64,000 nucleotides of DNA, from the NCBI GenBank assembly GCA_030654835.1, contig JAURWS010000007.1, forward strand, positions 29,431 to 93,430, written 5' to 3'. The notes under the pieces were generated by a model. It was given only the letters and a program-made list of their open reading frames with translations, had not been told where the DNA came from and made no database searches. A program made the translations under genes and the position numbers. Source of the stretch: Gammaproteobacteria bacterium. Its GTDB lineage: Bacteria > Pseudomonadota > Gammaproteobacteria > Pseudomonadales > Pseudohongiellaceae. Positions 1 to 8,937 of this stretch are shown here, in pieces (position 1 is the first letter of the stretch; each line of letters begins with the position of its first letter).

Positions 1-590
1 TCGCCTCACGAGACGTCAGAACGCTGTTCCGGGACATGGCGCGCCGCAAACCGCTTGCCCTCAGGCAATTGGCGGCTGACTCCGGCAACGACACACAGCT
101 GAAGATTGTGCTCGCCGATGCGATGTCGGAAACGAGCGATTTCCGCGTGCTGGAAGATCTGTATCGCTTCGCCAGCGACGACGATCTGGACGTTCGCACT
201 ACGGCACTGCGCTCGCTGGGCGCCCTGCAGCATCCGGACGCTTCAGCGGTGGTGGAGCACTCGCTGAGCGATGCGCAGTGGCAGGTCCGGGCGGTCGCGG
301 CCGGTGCCGCCGGACAGATAGGACTGGAGTATCTCGTCCCGCAGCTGACCAGACTGCTCGATGACGACAGCTGGTGGGTGCGCTTTCGCAGCGCCGAGGC
401 GCTCTCGGATCTCGGGGCGACCGGCCAGCAGGCGCTACGGGAGCGCGCCGCGACCATCAACAGCGTCAATGACAACGCGGGAGGACGCATGGCCGCCCTG
501 GTGCTCGACGAACATGGTCTCCACGAACTGGTGCCTTTCGCCGATGCGGATCAGGCTGCGTCTGTCAGCCAGGGGCCCATTCATGCTTGA
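1..590 (+). CDS. HEAT-repeat protein, 5' end outside window
   Basis: The reading frame is open from base 3, so the real start probably lies to the left; an internal ATG at 36 would give 184 residues. The sequence shows repeated helical pairs of HEAT type (for example VRTTALRSLGALQHPDA, VRAVAAGAAGQIG and VRFRSAEALSDLG), each about 30 residues. HEAT solenoids generally act as protein-binding scaffolds; no enzymatic motif is visible. The stop codon overlaps the start of the downstream glycosyltransferase by 8 bases, which indicates translational coupling. Inference: an accessory or scaffold subunit for a polysaccharide-synthesis complex. The exact role is unknown. Confidence 0.8.
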   Translation, partial: ASRDVRTLFRDMARRKPLALRQLAADSGNDTQLKIVLADAMSETSDFRVLEDLYRFASDDDLDVRTTALRSLGALQHPDASAVVEHSLSDAQWQVRAVAAGAAGQIGLEYLVPQLTRLLDDDSWWVRFRSAEALSDLGATGQQALRERAATINSVNDNAGGRMAALVLDEHGLHELVPFADADQAASVSQGPIHA

Positions 591-2019
591 GCAACTCGCT
601 GTGAGGATCGTACAGTGGCTCGACACCAGCGCCGAGTGGGTCGTGGGTCTCGTCATCGTAGTCGGCGTCACGCAGAACGTCATCTCCTTGATCCAACTGC
701 TGGTGGCAACCCATGCCATGCGCCGCAGGAGCGAGACCGAGAACAGCGAAACCCTCTGGCAACAGCGCGCCCCCAGCGCGCCACCCATCTCCATGATCGC
801 ACCGGCATACAACGAATCTGCCAGTATCGTGGAGAGCACCCGCTCCATGCTCAGCATCCGCTATCCGCATTGCGAAGTGCTGATCGTCAACGATGGTTCC
901 AAGGATGACACGCTGCAGAAGCTGATCGACAACTTCGCCCTGCGCCCGAGCGCCAGAGACTTCGAGATCATCACGCCCCACAAGCCGATCCGGCAGATCT
1001 ACCAGTCGCGCAAGTATCCCAGCCTGATCGTCATCGACAAGGAGAACGGCGGCAAGGCGGACGCTCTCAACGCTGGCATCAACATCTGTCGTTCGCCGCT
1101 GTTCTGTTCGGTGGACGCGGATTCGATGCTGGAAGCCGACGCCCTGCTGCATGCGGTACAACCTTTTCTGAGCAAGCCCGACACGGTGATCGCGGTCGGG
1201 GGCACCATCCGCGTGGCCAACGGCTGTCGCGTGCGCGGTGGCAAGGTCGTCAGCGTCGGGCTGCCGCGCGATCTGCTGCCGATGCTGCAGACCGTGGAGT
1301 ACACCCGCGCCTTCCTGATCGCCCGCGTCGCCATGAGTGAGCTGGGGGTGCTGACGATGATCTCCGGCGCCTTCGGCATCTTCAGCCGCCCGGCGGCAAT
1401 CGCAGTGGGCGGCTACGACACCAACACGGTAGGCGAGGACTACGAGCTGGTGATGCGCATGCATCGCTATCATCAGGAACAGCGCATTCCCTATGAGATC
1501 GTCACGGTGGCCGAACCGGTGTGCTGGACCGAGGCACCCAATACCCTGCGGGTGTTGTCGCGTCAGCGCAAACGCTGGCAGCGCGGTTCTCTGGAGACTT
1601 TCTTCCGGCATATACGCATGCTTGGCAATCCACGCTATGGTCGGATCGGCATGATCGCCATGCCGTTTTCCCTGCTGGTGGATGTGCTGGGCCCACCTGT
1701 GGAAGTGCTCGGCTGTATGCTGGTGCCGGTGTTGTGGATATCCGGACTACTTAACCCGGATTTCGCGCTGGCCTTCCTCGCGCTCACCTTCGTGTTCGGC
1801 GTCTTCATCAGTGCGGGATCGCTGGCACTGGAAGAAATTTCCTTGCATCGCATTCCCAAGGCCAAAGATCTGCTGCGGCTCATTTTCGGCATCTTCATCG
1901 AGAATTTCGGTTACCGACAATTGAACAATATCTGGCGCATCCAGGGTTGGTGGGAATTTCTGCGCAAGAAGAAGAGCTGGGGCGAGATGACTCGCACCGG
2001 TTTCCAATCCTCGCGCTGA
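583..2019 (+). CDS. Family 2 glycosyltransferase, PgaC/cellulose-synthase-like membrane protein
   Basis: 478 residues from the ATG at 583; the open frame reaches further upstream, but that part lies inside the HEAT gene. There is one membrane segment near residues 18-42, then a GT-A domain with APAYNE, VNDGSKDDT, the DxD-type VDADS near residue 177, GEDYEL near 284 and QRKRW (the QxxRW motif of processive synthases) near 328. Two to three hydrophobic helices follow at the C terminus. The family makes beta-linked polysaccharides such as poly-N-acetylglucosamine at the inner membrane from UDP-sugars. No pgaA, pgaB or pgaD homologue is visible nearby, so the product is unknown. It overlaps the HEAT gene. 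Confidence 0.88.
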   Translation: MLEQLAVRIVQWLDTSAEWVVGLVIVVGVTQNVISLIQLLVATHAMRRRSETENSETLWQQRAPSAPPISMIAPAYNESASIVESTRSMLSIRYPHCEVLIVNDGSKDDTLQKLIDNFALRPSARDFEIITPHKPIRQIYQSRKYPSLIVIDKENGGKADALNAGINICRSPLFCSVDADSMLEADALLHAVQPFLSKPDTVIAVGGTIRVANGCRVRGGKVVSVGLPRDLLPMLQTVEYTRAFLIARVAMSELGVLTMISGAFGIFSRPAAIAVGGYDTNTVGEDYELVMRMHRYHQEQRIPYEIVTVAEPVCWTEAPNTLRVLSRQRKRWQRGSLETFFRHIRMLGNPRYGRIGMIAMPFSLLVDVLGPPVEVLGCMLVPVLWISGLLNPDFALAFLALTFVFGVFISAGSLALEEISLHRIPKAKDLLRLIFGIFIENFGYRQLNNIWRIQGWWEFLRKKKSWGEMTRTGFQSSR

Positions 2020-2036
2020 TAATTAACCGGAACTCC

Positions 2037-4376
2037 ATGATCATGCACAAATCTTCCCCAACGCTTGCAACCAAGAGCCTCGTTTTGCTCGGCGGTGGCC
2101 ACAGTCATCTGTCCGTGCTGATGGAACTGGCGAAAAAGCCTGTGCCCGGGCTCGAGGTGACCCTGGTCACCCGTGACGTCGATACGCCTTATTCCGGCGC
2201 CCTGCCCGCTTACATCATGGGAACCTGCGGTGAGGATGACCTCTACATCGATCTACGGCCGCTGGCACAGATGGCCGGCGCAAGGCTGATTCACGCCAGC
2301 GTCGAGCGCATCGATCTGGAGACGCGACAGCTGCACTGCGCGGGCAGGCCTGCACTTGGCTTCGACATGCTGTCGATCAACATTGGTTCGCGTCCGGCAA
2401 CAGGCACGCTGCCCGGTGCCGAAGAGTTCGCCGTTGCGGTAAAGCCCATTCCAGAATTTCTGCAGCAGTGGGGAGACATGCAGCATCAGGCGATGACAGC
2501 GCTGAGAGAGGGTCGCCCCTACACGCTCGCCGTTGTCGGCGGAGGCCCGGCGAGTGTGGAGCTGGCTTGCGCGATGCAGACTCGTCTGCTGGACAATGCA
2601 CGAGCCTCTTCAGAAACTCCTGCAGGAAAACCTCTTGATGCCACCACACTGATCCGCGTCGTGCTGCTGACCAGCAGTGCCTCCCTGGTCACGAGTCACA
2701 ATGCCGCGACGCAGACGCGGGCCATGCAGACACTGCGAAGCAAGAGCATCAAGGTGCATCTGCAGCACAGCGTCAAGGCCATCGAGCGCGACACACTACT
2801 CTGGGAGGCAACGGGCGACGCCGCGCAAACCAATACTGAAACCTCCGGCCGCCTGCACGCCGATAGCATCGTCATTGCCACCGGCGCCACTGCACCGGCA
2901 TGGCTGCAGCAGACCGGCCTCGCGCTCGACGTCGGCGGCTTCATCCGGGTCAACCAATCCCTGCAGTCGGTCAGCCATCCCGAAGTCTTCGCAGCGGGAG
3001 ATATCGCCAGCATCGACGGTTTCCCACGCCCGCGCTCCGGTGTCTACGCCGTGCGCCACGGCATGCCACTGGCTGACAATCTGCGTCGTTACGCGCAGTG
3101 CAAGACGCTGCGCAAGTACACGCCGCAGCAGGACGCCCTCGCCTTGCTCAACACTGGCGACGGCGCCGCCATCGCCACGCGTGGACAATGGTCCTGGCAG
3201 GGGCGCTGGGTCGGCGTTTGGAAAGACTGGATTGATCGGCGGTTTGTGGCGAAGTATCGGGATTTGCCGGGGCCGGTGGAGGGAGAGTCCGGGAAACGGA
3301 CGTGGATGAAGAAAGGCATCGCGAGCGAGGCTCGCTCCCACAGGGGGGTGCGCTGTGCTGGGTGCGGAGGCAAGGTCGGCAGCGCGATGCTTCAGCAGGT
3401 GCTGCAGCAGGTGCATCCCTGCACCCATACCGATGTCATTTCGACCCATCTGAGCACCGAAGACTGCGCGATGATCCACATCGACGAGACTCGTGTTCTG
3501 CTGCAGACCGTCGACCACTTTCGCGCCTTCATCAATGACCCTTACCTGTTCGCGCGCATCGCTACCGTTCACTGTCTGAGTGACATTCACGCCATGGGCG
3601 CGACCGCGCATTCCGCTCTGGCCATCGTCAGCGTTCCGTACGCGGCGCCGCACCTCATGCAGGCCCGCCTGCTGGAAATCATGACGGGCTGCACCGAGGT
3701 GCTGAACGCTCACGACACGGCGCTGATCGGCGGCCACACCAGCGAGGCAGAGGAGCTGAGTTTCGGCCTCAGCGTCAATGGTTTCGTCCCGGCGGACCGG
3801 CTGCTGCGCAAGACCGGCGTGCGCGAAGGCGATGTGCTGATTCTCTGCAAACCGTTGGGCACCGGCACGCTGTTCGCCGCGGACATGCGCTGGCAGGCGC
3901 GGCAGCGCTGGATCAGCAATGCGCTTGAGCACATGCAGCAGTCCAATCAGCTGGCGGCGCAGGCGCTGGTTCGACATGGCGCTACCGCCTGTACGGACAT
4001 CACCGGTTTCGGACTGCTCGGACATCTGCGGGAAATGATCGACCCAGAGGGCGCGCGCGTGTCGCTGTCGTTGTCTGCATTGCCGGTGCTGGATGGGGCG
4101 TTGACCTGTATTGAGCGCGGTTTGCTGAGCTCACTACACCCGGAGAACGCGCAGCACGGCAACCTTCTCGTTGACACGGCACGCTTCGTCACTTCGCCGC
4201 GCCTGCAGCTGCTCTATGACCCACAGACAGCCGGAGGGCTGCTCGCCAGCGTCCCCGCGACGCATGCCGAGGCCTGTCTCGTGGAACTGCAGGGCGCTGG
4301 CTATCGGGATGCCGTTGCGATCGGCACGGTCCTGACAACGAGTTCTTCCGCCGCTGCCGTGCAGCTGGTTGATTGA
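2037..4376 (+). CDS. selD: Fused FAD-dependent pyridine-nucleotide oxidoreductase / selenide, water dikinase (SelD)
   Basis: 779 residues from the ATG at 2037. The N-terminal half (about 1-400) is an NDH-2-like FAD/NAD(P) oxidoreductase with LLGGGHSHL, the second dinucleotide motif VVGGGPASVEL and AAGDIAS. The C-terminal half (from about 437) is SelD: it makes selenophosphate from selenide and ATP for selenocysteine or selenouridine. The catalytic pair is visible as CAGCGGK, with Cys440/Cys443 and Lys446; the ATP-site motifs HCLSDIHAMGA and GGHTSEAEEL are also present. Such fusions are known in proteobacteria; the oxidoreductase half may generate or channel selenide (inference). The linker between the halves is encoded by a REP-like sequence, described separately. 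No selA, selB or mnmH is in the window. Confidence 0.93.
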   Translation: MIMHKSSPTLATKSLVLLGGGHSHLSVLMELAKKPVPGLEVTLVTRDVDTPYSGALPAYIMGTCGEDDLYIDLRPLAQMAGARLIHASVERIDLETRQLHCAGRPALGFDMLSINIGSRPATGTLPGAEEFAVAVKPIPEFLQQWGDMQHQAMTALREGRPYTLAVVGGGPASVELACAMQTRLLDNARASSETPAGKPLDATTLIRVVLLTSSASLVTSHNAATQTRAMQTLRSKSIKVHLQHSVKAIERDTLLWEATGDAAQTNTETSGRLHADSIVIATGATAPAWLQQTGLALDVGGFIRVNQSLQSVSHPEVFAAGDIASIDGFPRPRSGVYAVRHGMPLADNLRRYAQCKTLRKYTPQQDALALLNTGDGAAIATRGQWSWQGRWVGVWKDWIDRRFVAKYRDLPGPVEGESGKRTWMKKGIASEARSHRGVRCAGCGGKVGSAMLQQVLQQVHPCTHTDVISTHLSTEDCAMIHIDETRVLLQTVDHFRAFINDPYLFARIATVHCLSDIHAMGATAHSALAIVSVPYAAPHLMQARLLEIMTGCTEVLNAHDTALIGGHTSEAEELSFGLSVNGFVPADRLLRKTGVREGDVLILCKPLGTGTLFAADMRWQARQRWISNALEHMQQSNQLAAQALVRHGATACTDITGFGLLGHLREMIDPEGARVSLSLSALPVLDGALTCIERGLLSSLHPENAQHGNLLVDTARFVTSPRLQLLYDPQTAGGLLASVPATHAEACLVELQGAGYRDAVAIGTVLTTSSSAAAVQLVD
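3319..3343 (-). repeat. REP half-element inside the selD coding sequence
   Basis: This 25-base stretch reads TCGCGAGCGAGGCTCGCTCC followed by CACAG. It matches the reverse complement of the REP arm at 5281-5305 except for one extra base in the loop. It is in frame and encodes part of the linker, roughly IASEARSHRG at residues 427-436, just before the SelD catalytic cysteine motif. REP elements normally sit between genes. Confidence 0.75.
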
Positions 4377-4509
4377 GGAGCGCTGGCACAGCCCTGTCGT
4401 CTGGATGTTGGGAGGACCGTCGGGTATAGTCGCGCGCGTTCGTTGCTGTACGGACAAAAGGTACAGACAGAAAATTCAGACTGGCAGCCGAGTCAGACGG
4501 GAGTTGGAG

Positions 4510-5271
4510 ATGGGATCAATGCACACGCTCAACAGAACATCAGGGTGGCTGGCTGTCGCACTCGGGATGATTCTTGGTGGTCTGGGCGGAGTGGAAAGCG
4601 CCGTCGCACAAAGCGCCAGTTCCGCAGCCGCAGACAGCATCAGCCGTTACGGTAATCTCAATGTCGAGCGCAGCAGTGGCGTTATTGACCCCGAGCTGGG
4701 TCAAAAGCACTACAGACGCGGCAATACCTACAACAACCTGAAGCGCTTCGACGAAGCCATTGCCGAGTATCAACTCGCCATTACGGCCGACCCCACCTTC
4801 GCCGACTCTTACCGTCAGCTGGCCAACATCTTCTATTTTCAGGAGCGGTTCGACGACGCCATTCCCATGCTGGCACGCTTCATCGATCATCAAAGGGAGG
4901 TAACGGCAGGATTGATCGCGTCGCTGAACACCCTGGGGCAGTTGCTGCGGGATGCCCAGCGCTTCGATGAGGCCATCGAGATAGACCTGCGCGCCATCGA
5001 GAATGACGCGGGGAATGCTTCTCAGATCTACGTGATGGGCAACACCTACGCCAATGCTGGACGCACTGCCGAGGCCATTCGTGTGTACGAGAAGGCACTG
5101 ACCGTGGCGCCACCCGATGCCTTCGTGCACAGAACGCTGGGCAGACTGTTGGAGCAGGAGCAGCGCCTCGAAGAGGCGCTCGCCCAGTATCGCGCAGCGG
5201 CCGCCATCGACCCCGCCTCCCAGTTCTACAAGGACCTCATCACAGGACTTGAGGCCCGATTGGCCCGCTAA
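4510..5271 (+). CDS. Secreted TPR-repeat protein
   Basis: 253 residues from the ATG at 4510, chosen because GGGAG lies 6 bases upstream and a signal peptide follows directly (LAVALGMILGGLGGVESAVAQ region). After a Ser/Ala-rich stretch there are about five tetratricopeptide repeats, for example YNNLKRFDEAIAEYQLAITA and FVHRTLGRLLEQEQRLEEAL. TPRs are protein-protein interaction scaffolds, here expected in the periplasm. It follows selD by 133 bases, with its own probable promoter in between. No specific partner is evident. Confidence 0.85.
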   Translation: MGSMHTLNRTSGWLAVALGMILGGLGGVESAVAQSASSAAADSISRYGNLNVERSSGVIDPELGQKHYRRGNTYNNLKRFDEAIAEYQLAITADPTFADSYRQLANIFYFQERFDDAIPMLARFIDHQREVTAGLIASLNTLGQLLRDAQRFDEAIEIDLRAIENDAGNASQIYVMGNTYANAGRTAEAIRVYEKALTVAPPDAFVHRTLGRLLEQEQRLEEALAQYRAAAAIDPASQFYKDLITGLEARLAR

Positions 5272-5280
5272 CACTCCCCC

Positions 5281-5355
5281 CTGTGGGAGCGAGCCTGCTC
5301 GCGACAGGATTTATGTGCCATCTCGAAAAAGTCGCTTGCAGGCAAGCTCCCACAG
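5281..5355. repeat. Inverted pair of REP elements
   Basis: Two REP arms face each other: CTGTGGGAGCGAGCCTGCTC followed by GCGAC at 5281-5305, and its partner at 5331-5355 beginning GTCGCTTGCAGGCAAGC and ending CTCCCACAG. The outer CTGTGGGAGC/GCTCCCACAG ends match, while the inner hairpin arms differ (GAGC/GCTC against TTGC/GCAA). The pair lies between two convergent genes and could act as a bidirectional terminator. Confidence 0.85.
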
Positions 5356-5389
5356 GTGCGCTAGTCAGGCACAGGCAGTAAAACAGTTA

Positions 5390-6442
5390 TTAGAGACGCT
5401 CCAGCATCTGTCGCCGCTCTTGCTCTGGCAGCGCCGCAAGCTCGGTGACCCGCTCATAAAAGCGCTGCAGATCGCCGCCGACCTCCTCCAGCAAGGCGGC
5501 GAACGTCGGCACCAGATCGTTGTACGACGCCACGGTGGACAGCTGGGCATTGTTGAGCGGCCCCGCGAACCAGCGGTCATAACCTGTATATCCCCACTGC
5601 TCCCGCAGCACGGCATATTCATCGCGTAGCTCCTGCCGGATCGCATCCTTGCGTTCCCGCATCTGTGACGTTTCCAGAGGTTCAGCATAAAGCGCAGTCA
5701 AACGGTCGCGGTAGCCGGTCACCAGCGCCACAAACTGGGCCTGAATCGCGTCCTCGTCCACAATCTGCTGCGCGACTCCCTGCTGCGGATTGGCCAGCAG
5801 CCAGCGCCGCAGCCCCTCCTGCTCGACAAAGGTCGCGAAGCTTTCGTTGAAAGTGGTGTCGCCTGGCAGGTAGATCCGTCGATGCGCGAGTTCATGAAAC
5901 AGCAGTGCCACCAGCCCCTGCTCCGAACGGCGCAGCACACTGCTGGTAAGCGGATCGGCGAACCAGCCGAGCGTCGAGTAGGCATCCACGCCGCCGCTGT
6001 AGACATCGAACCCTTCGGCGACGAGTCGGTCGGCAGCGCGCTGGGCCGAGGCTTCGGCAAAGTAGCCTCGATAAGCAACGCAGCCGGCGATGGGGTAGCA
6101 CCAGCTCACCGGTGTCGTGGAAAATTCGGGGGCGGCGAACACGTTCCACAACACGAAGTTGCGGTCGAGTTCGACGTAGGAGAGATAGCTGTCACCGGCG
6201 TCCAGCAACAGGGTTTTTTCAGCGAAGGCGCGCGCGTCGAGCACCAGTTGCAGCTTGCGTCGCTCGGCGTCTGGCAGAGTCGGTTGTGTCAGTCGCTCGG
6301 CAATGGATTCACGGCCCAGCAGCAGTGACATCTGGCCCTGCGCCGCCTGTCCGTAGTAAGCGACGCTCTCGCAGCCGCTGATCAGGCCCAGCACCAGAAA
6401 GGAAAAACCAAGGGTCAGAAGTGGTCGGCGCAGGGATCGCAT
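5390..6442 (-). CDS. Putative zinc aminopeptidase lipoprotein (PF10023-type)
   Basis: 350 residues from the ATG at 6442, preceded by AGGAG; longer frames run into the next gene. The N terminus is a lipoprotein signal with lipobox LISGC, so the mature protein is probably membrane-anchored on the periplasmic side. The zinc-protease signature HELAH is followed by NESFATFVEQEG, matching the HExxH plus downstream Glu pattern of the putative aminopeptidase family PF10023. It is the third gene of a minus-strand run with the glutaminyl cyclase (16-base gap) and the NHL protein. Substrate unknown. Confidence 0.85.
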   Translation of the reverse strand: MRSLRRPLLTLGFSFLVLGLISGCESVAYYGQAAQGQMSLLLGRESIAERLTQPTLPDAERRKLQLVLDARAFAEKTLLLDAGDSYLSYVELDRNFVLWNVFAAPEFSTTPVSWCYPIAGCVAYRGYFAEASAQRAADRLVAEGFDVYSGGVDAYSTLGWFADPLTSSVLRRSEQGLVALLFHELAHRRIYLPGDTTFNESFATFVEQEGLRRWLLANPQQGVAQQIVDEDAIQAQFVALVTGYRDRLTALYAEPLETSQMRERKDAIRQELRDEYAVLREQWGYTGYDRWFAGPLNNAQLSTVASYNDLVPTFAALLEEVGGDLQRFYERVTELAALPEQERRQMLERL

Positions 6443-6458
6443 ACACACTCCTGCCATA

Positions 6459-7250
6459 TCACTGGCGAGGCACCAGTTCGATCTCGAACAGATTGCCCCA
6501 CAGCTTGCCGGTGACGAAGAGACGCCCAGAGCCTGATGTTGCAGTGGACTCTGCATTGGGCACCCAGGCGATGCCATTGAGCACAGCCCCATCGCCACCC
6601 GTGCGGGTCTGCTCGACCAGACCGGCCAGATCCACGATGCCGGTCACCGCGCCGCTCTGTGGATCGATGCGCACGATCTCATTGGTCTGCCAGACGTTGG
6701 CCCACACCTCGCCGTTGATGTATTCGAGTTCGTTCAGCGAGTTGACCGGCTGCCCCTCAAGCTGCACCTCGACCTTGCGTGCGACCTGAAAAGTCTCCGG
6801 GTCGATGAACTGCAACGACGCACTGCCATCACTGAGAATCAGCTGGCTGCCGTCATAGGTCAGGCCCCAGCCTTCAGTCGGATGGTAGTGGGAAGTCACC
6901 GAATTGAAAGTCGCCAGATCGTAGACAAAGACGATGTTGGATTGCCAGGTGAGCTGAAATATCTTGTCGCCGACGATGCTGATGCCCTCGCCGAAATACT
7001 GCTGGGCGAGCCGCTTGCTTTTGAGCACCTTGCCATCGGCGAGGTTGATCTGGCTGAGCGAGGAACGCCCTTCCAGCCCGGTACCCTCGTAGAGGTAACC
7101 GTCGTGAATCTGCAATCCCTGCGTAAAGGAGCTGATGTTGTGCGGATAGGTTTGGACGACTGTGTAATCGTAGACAGGGATATCGGCCTGCACCTGCGCG
7201 GCACATAGCCACGCCACCACACCAAAGCCCGTCGTTCTCATGAAATTCAT
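6459..7250 (-). CDS. Glutaminyl-peptide cyclotransferase (plant/bacterial beta-propeller type)
   Basis: 263 residues from the ATG at 7250, preceded by GAAGG. A signal peptide ends near AAQVQA. The sequence matches the papaya-type glutamine cyclotransferase family (PF05096): SSFTQGLQI, YEGTGLEGRSSL, LNELEYINGEVWANVW, LNGIAW and LFVTGKLWGNLFEI. These enzymes convert N-terminal glutamine of peptides to pyroglutamate, protecting the end from aminopeptidases. Located in the periplasm by signal peptide. It sits between an amidating-lyase-like propeller and an aminopeptidase on one transcript. Confidence 0.9.
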   Translation of the reverse strand: MNFMRTTGFGVVAWLCAAQVQADIPVYDYTVVQTYPHNISSFTQGLQIHDGYLYEGTGLEGRSSLSQINLADGKVLKSKRLAQQYFGEGISIVGDKIFQLTWQSNIVFVYDLATFNSVTSHYHPTEGWGLTYDGSQLILSDGSASLQFIDPETFQVARKVEVQLEGQPVNSLNELEYINGEVWANVWQTNEIVRIDPQSGAVTGIVDLAGLVEQTRTGGDGAVLNGIAWVPNAESTATSGSGRLFVTGKLWGNLFEIELVPRQ

Positions 7251-7292
7251 AACACCTTCTTTCCTGCTCTGTCTGATCATGCCCCTTCACAC

Positions 7293-8360
7293 TCAGGGCC
7301 TGACGCGAATGTATTTAACCAGACGCTGACGCCCGACTTCGCCAGAGTATATGTTGCCCTCCAGATCCACACCAAGGAATTCCACACCGGTGCCCACTGC
7401 CACTTCGCGGTCGGGAATGAAGGCCGTCACCCAGCCGGAGGACGCCGGGGTGATGCGGATGCCGCGCTCCCAGCCGGGGTTCCAGTTCTCGTCGGACATG
7501 CCGTCGCCGGCATAAAGTATGTCGTTGTGATCGACGAACACGGCGCTCGGTCTGCCCAGCTGGGTCCAGACTTTCAGCAGCTTGCCGTCCTGATCGAAGA
7601 TCTGGGTGCGGTTATTACCGCGATCAGCCACGATGATGCGGCCCTGCTTGTCGATGGTGATGCCGTGGGGATCATTGAAACGGCCCGGATCGCCACTGCG
7701 GGACTCCGACCCACCGCCTATCTGCAGCAGAAAGGTGCCGTCGGCAGCAAATTTTACGACACGGTTATTGCCACCGCGATGCCCGTCCGCAATCCAGATG
7801 TCGCCGTTCGGCGTCACCACGACATCGGCCGGACCGTTGAAGTGACTCTCGTCCGCGCCCGCCACACCGGCCTCGCCGAGCGTCATCACCACTTCTCCCG
7901 ATTGATTGAGTTTGAAGACCTGATGGCCGAGGCCGCGCTTCGTTCCCTCGACCAGGCGCTCATCGCCCACCGGCGCGCCTTCTGTCACCCACAGGAAGCC
8001 CTCGTGATCCAGAAAGAAACCGTGCGGCCAGGAGAACAGCCCCGCGCCGAAGCTGTCGACGACATTGCCATCGAGATCGAATTTCAGAATGGGGTCCACT
8101 TCGGGGTGCAGCGCACAATGATTCTCACCACAGCGCGACAACACCCAGATGTGCTTGCGATCCGGGTCAGGAAACACGCCACTGGGCACGCCGATTTCCT
8201 GTCCTGCGGGCATCTTCACCCAGTCGTACTGGGCGTGAAAGGGATTGTCGGCGACGTTCTGGGCGTGCGCTGCGGCCGCGAACACCACTGGGGCAATGAT
8301 TAACAAGGCGGCGGTCAGCCCGCTGTGCAAGCCTGAGGCGAGTCGCGTGAAAGGGGACAT
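7293..8360 (-). CDS. Secreted NHL-repeat protein resembling peptidyl-hydroxyglycine alpha-amidating lyase
   Basis: 355 residues from the ATG at 8360 (AGGAG upstream). A signal peptide (ends near AAAHAQ) precedes a beta-propeller of NHL repeats. Segments SWPHGFFLDHEG, HQVFKLN, ADGHRGGNNRVVKF and FNDPHGITID closely follow the layout of the lyase half of eukaryotic peptide-amidating enzyme, including the two His residues of PHG motifs that bind zinc there. The third zinc His expected near the C terminus is not evident: the equivalent position reads VEFLGVDLEG. Catalysis is therefore uncertain. First gene of the three-gene minus-strand run. Confidence 0.82.
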   Translation of the reverse strand: MSPFTRLASGLHSGLTAALLIIAPVVFAAAAHAQNVADNPFHAQYDWVKMPAGQEIGVPSGVFPDPDRKHIWVLSRCGENHCALHPEVDPILKFDLDGNVVDSFGAGLFSWPHGFFLDHEGFLWVTEGAPVGDERLVEGTKRGLGHQVFKLNQSGEVVMTLGEAGVAGADESHFNGPADVVVTPNGDIWIADGHRGGNNRVVKFAADGTFLLQIGGGSESRSGDPGRFNDPHGITIDKQGRIIVADRGNNRTQIFDQDGKLLKVWTQLGRPSAVFVDHNDILYAGDGMSDENWNPGWERGIRITPASSGWVTAFIPDREVAVGTGVEFLGVDLEGNIYSGEVGRQRLVKYIRVRP

Positions 8361-8495
8361 GGCGGACTCCTGAAAATTGTTCTTGTTGTTGTCGTCGGCC
8401 GTGCGATTGTCACACGGCAGGACGTCCTTTAAACTCCAGATCAGTTCATCGGGCCAGTTCATCGGCGCGCTTCATCGTGAGAGAAAAGAGAAAAA

Positions 8496-8843
8496 ATGGC
8501 AAGCCACTGTCTGTTCTGCAAGATCGCCGCTGGCGAGATACCCTCCAACCGCGTCTATAGCGACGACGAGCTCTATGCATTCCGCGACATCAACCCCGTC
8601 GCGCCACAGCACATCCTGCTGATTCCGCGCAAACACATTCTCAGTGTGGCCGCACTGGAGGAAGGCGACAGCGCGTTGATGGGCCGACTGGTCCTACGTG
8701 CACGCAAGATTGCCGAACAGGAAGGATTTGCAGAGGATGGCTTTCGCTGCGTCTTCAACACCGGCGTCGATGGCGGGCAGACGGTTCACCACATCCATCT
8801 GCACATCCTGGCCGGGCGACATTTGAGCTGGCCGCCGGGCTGA
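8496..8843 (+). CDS. hinT: HIT-family purine nucleoside phosphoramidase
   Basis: 115 residues. CLFCKIAAGEIPSNRVYSDD at the N terminus and the histidine triad HHIHLHILAGR at the C terminus identify a HinT-type protein. HinT hydrolyses nucleoside 5'-monophosphoramidates in the cytoplasm. Length is normal for the family. It is divergent from the NHL gene, with a 135-base shared promoter region, and is followed by a REP pair rather than a classic terminator. Confidence 0.93.
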   Translation: MASHCLFCKIAAGEIPSNRVYSDDELYAFRDINPVAPQHILLIPRKHILSVAALEEGDSALMGRLVLRARKIAEQEGFAEDGFRCVFNTGVDGGQTVHHIHLHILAGRHLSWPPG

Positions 8844-8854
8844 TGTGACTTCTG

Positions 8855-8921
8855 CTGTGGGAGCGGGCCTGCCCGCGATAGCTCCAAGCAGAACCAATCG
8901 CGGGCAGGCCCGCTCCCACAG
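8855..8921. repeat. Inverted pair of REP elements
   Basis: Arms CTGTGGGAGCGGGCCTGCCC followed by GCGATA (8855-8880) and the near-perfect inverted copy ending GGGCAGGCCCGCTCCCACAG (about 8898-8921) are separated by about 17 bases. They lie between the convergent hinT and mtnA genes and can fold into one long hairpin, a likely transcription barrier or mRNA stabiliser. The inner arm is of the GGGC/GCCC type, unlike the pair at 5281. Confidence 0.88.
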
Positions 8922-8937
8922 GGTACAAGGTTAGCAG

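Noticed and set aside
5281..5360. REP pair read as an insertion-sequence end or att site
   Set aside because: The same sequence recurs at other intergenic sites without a transposase or target duplication, which fits a REP family.
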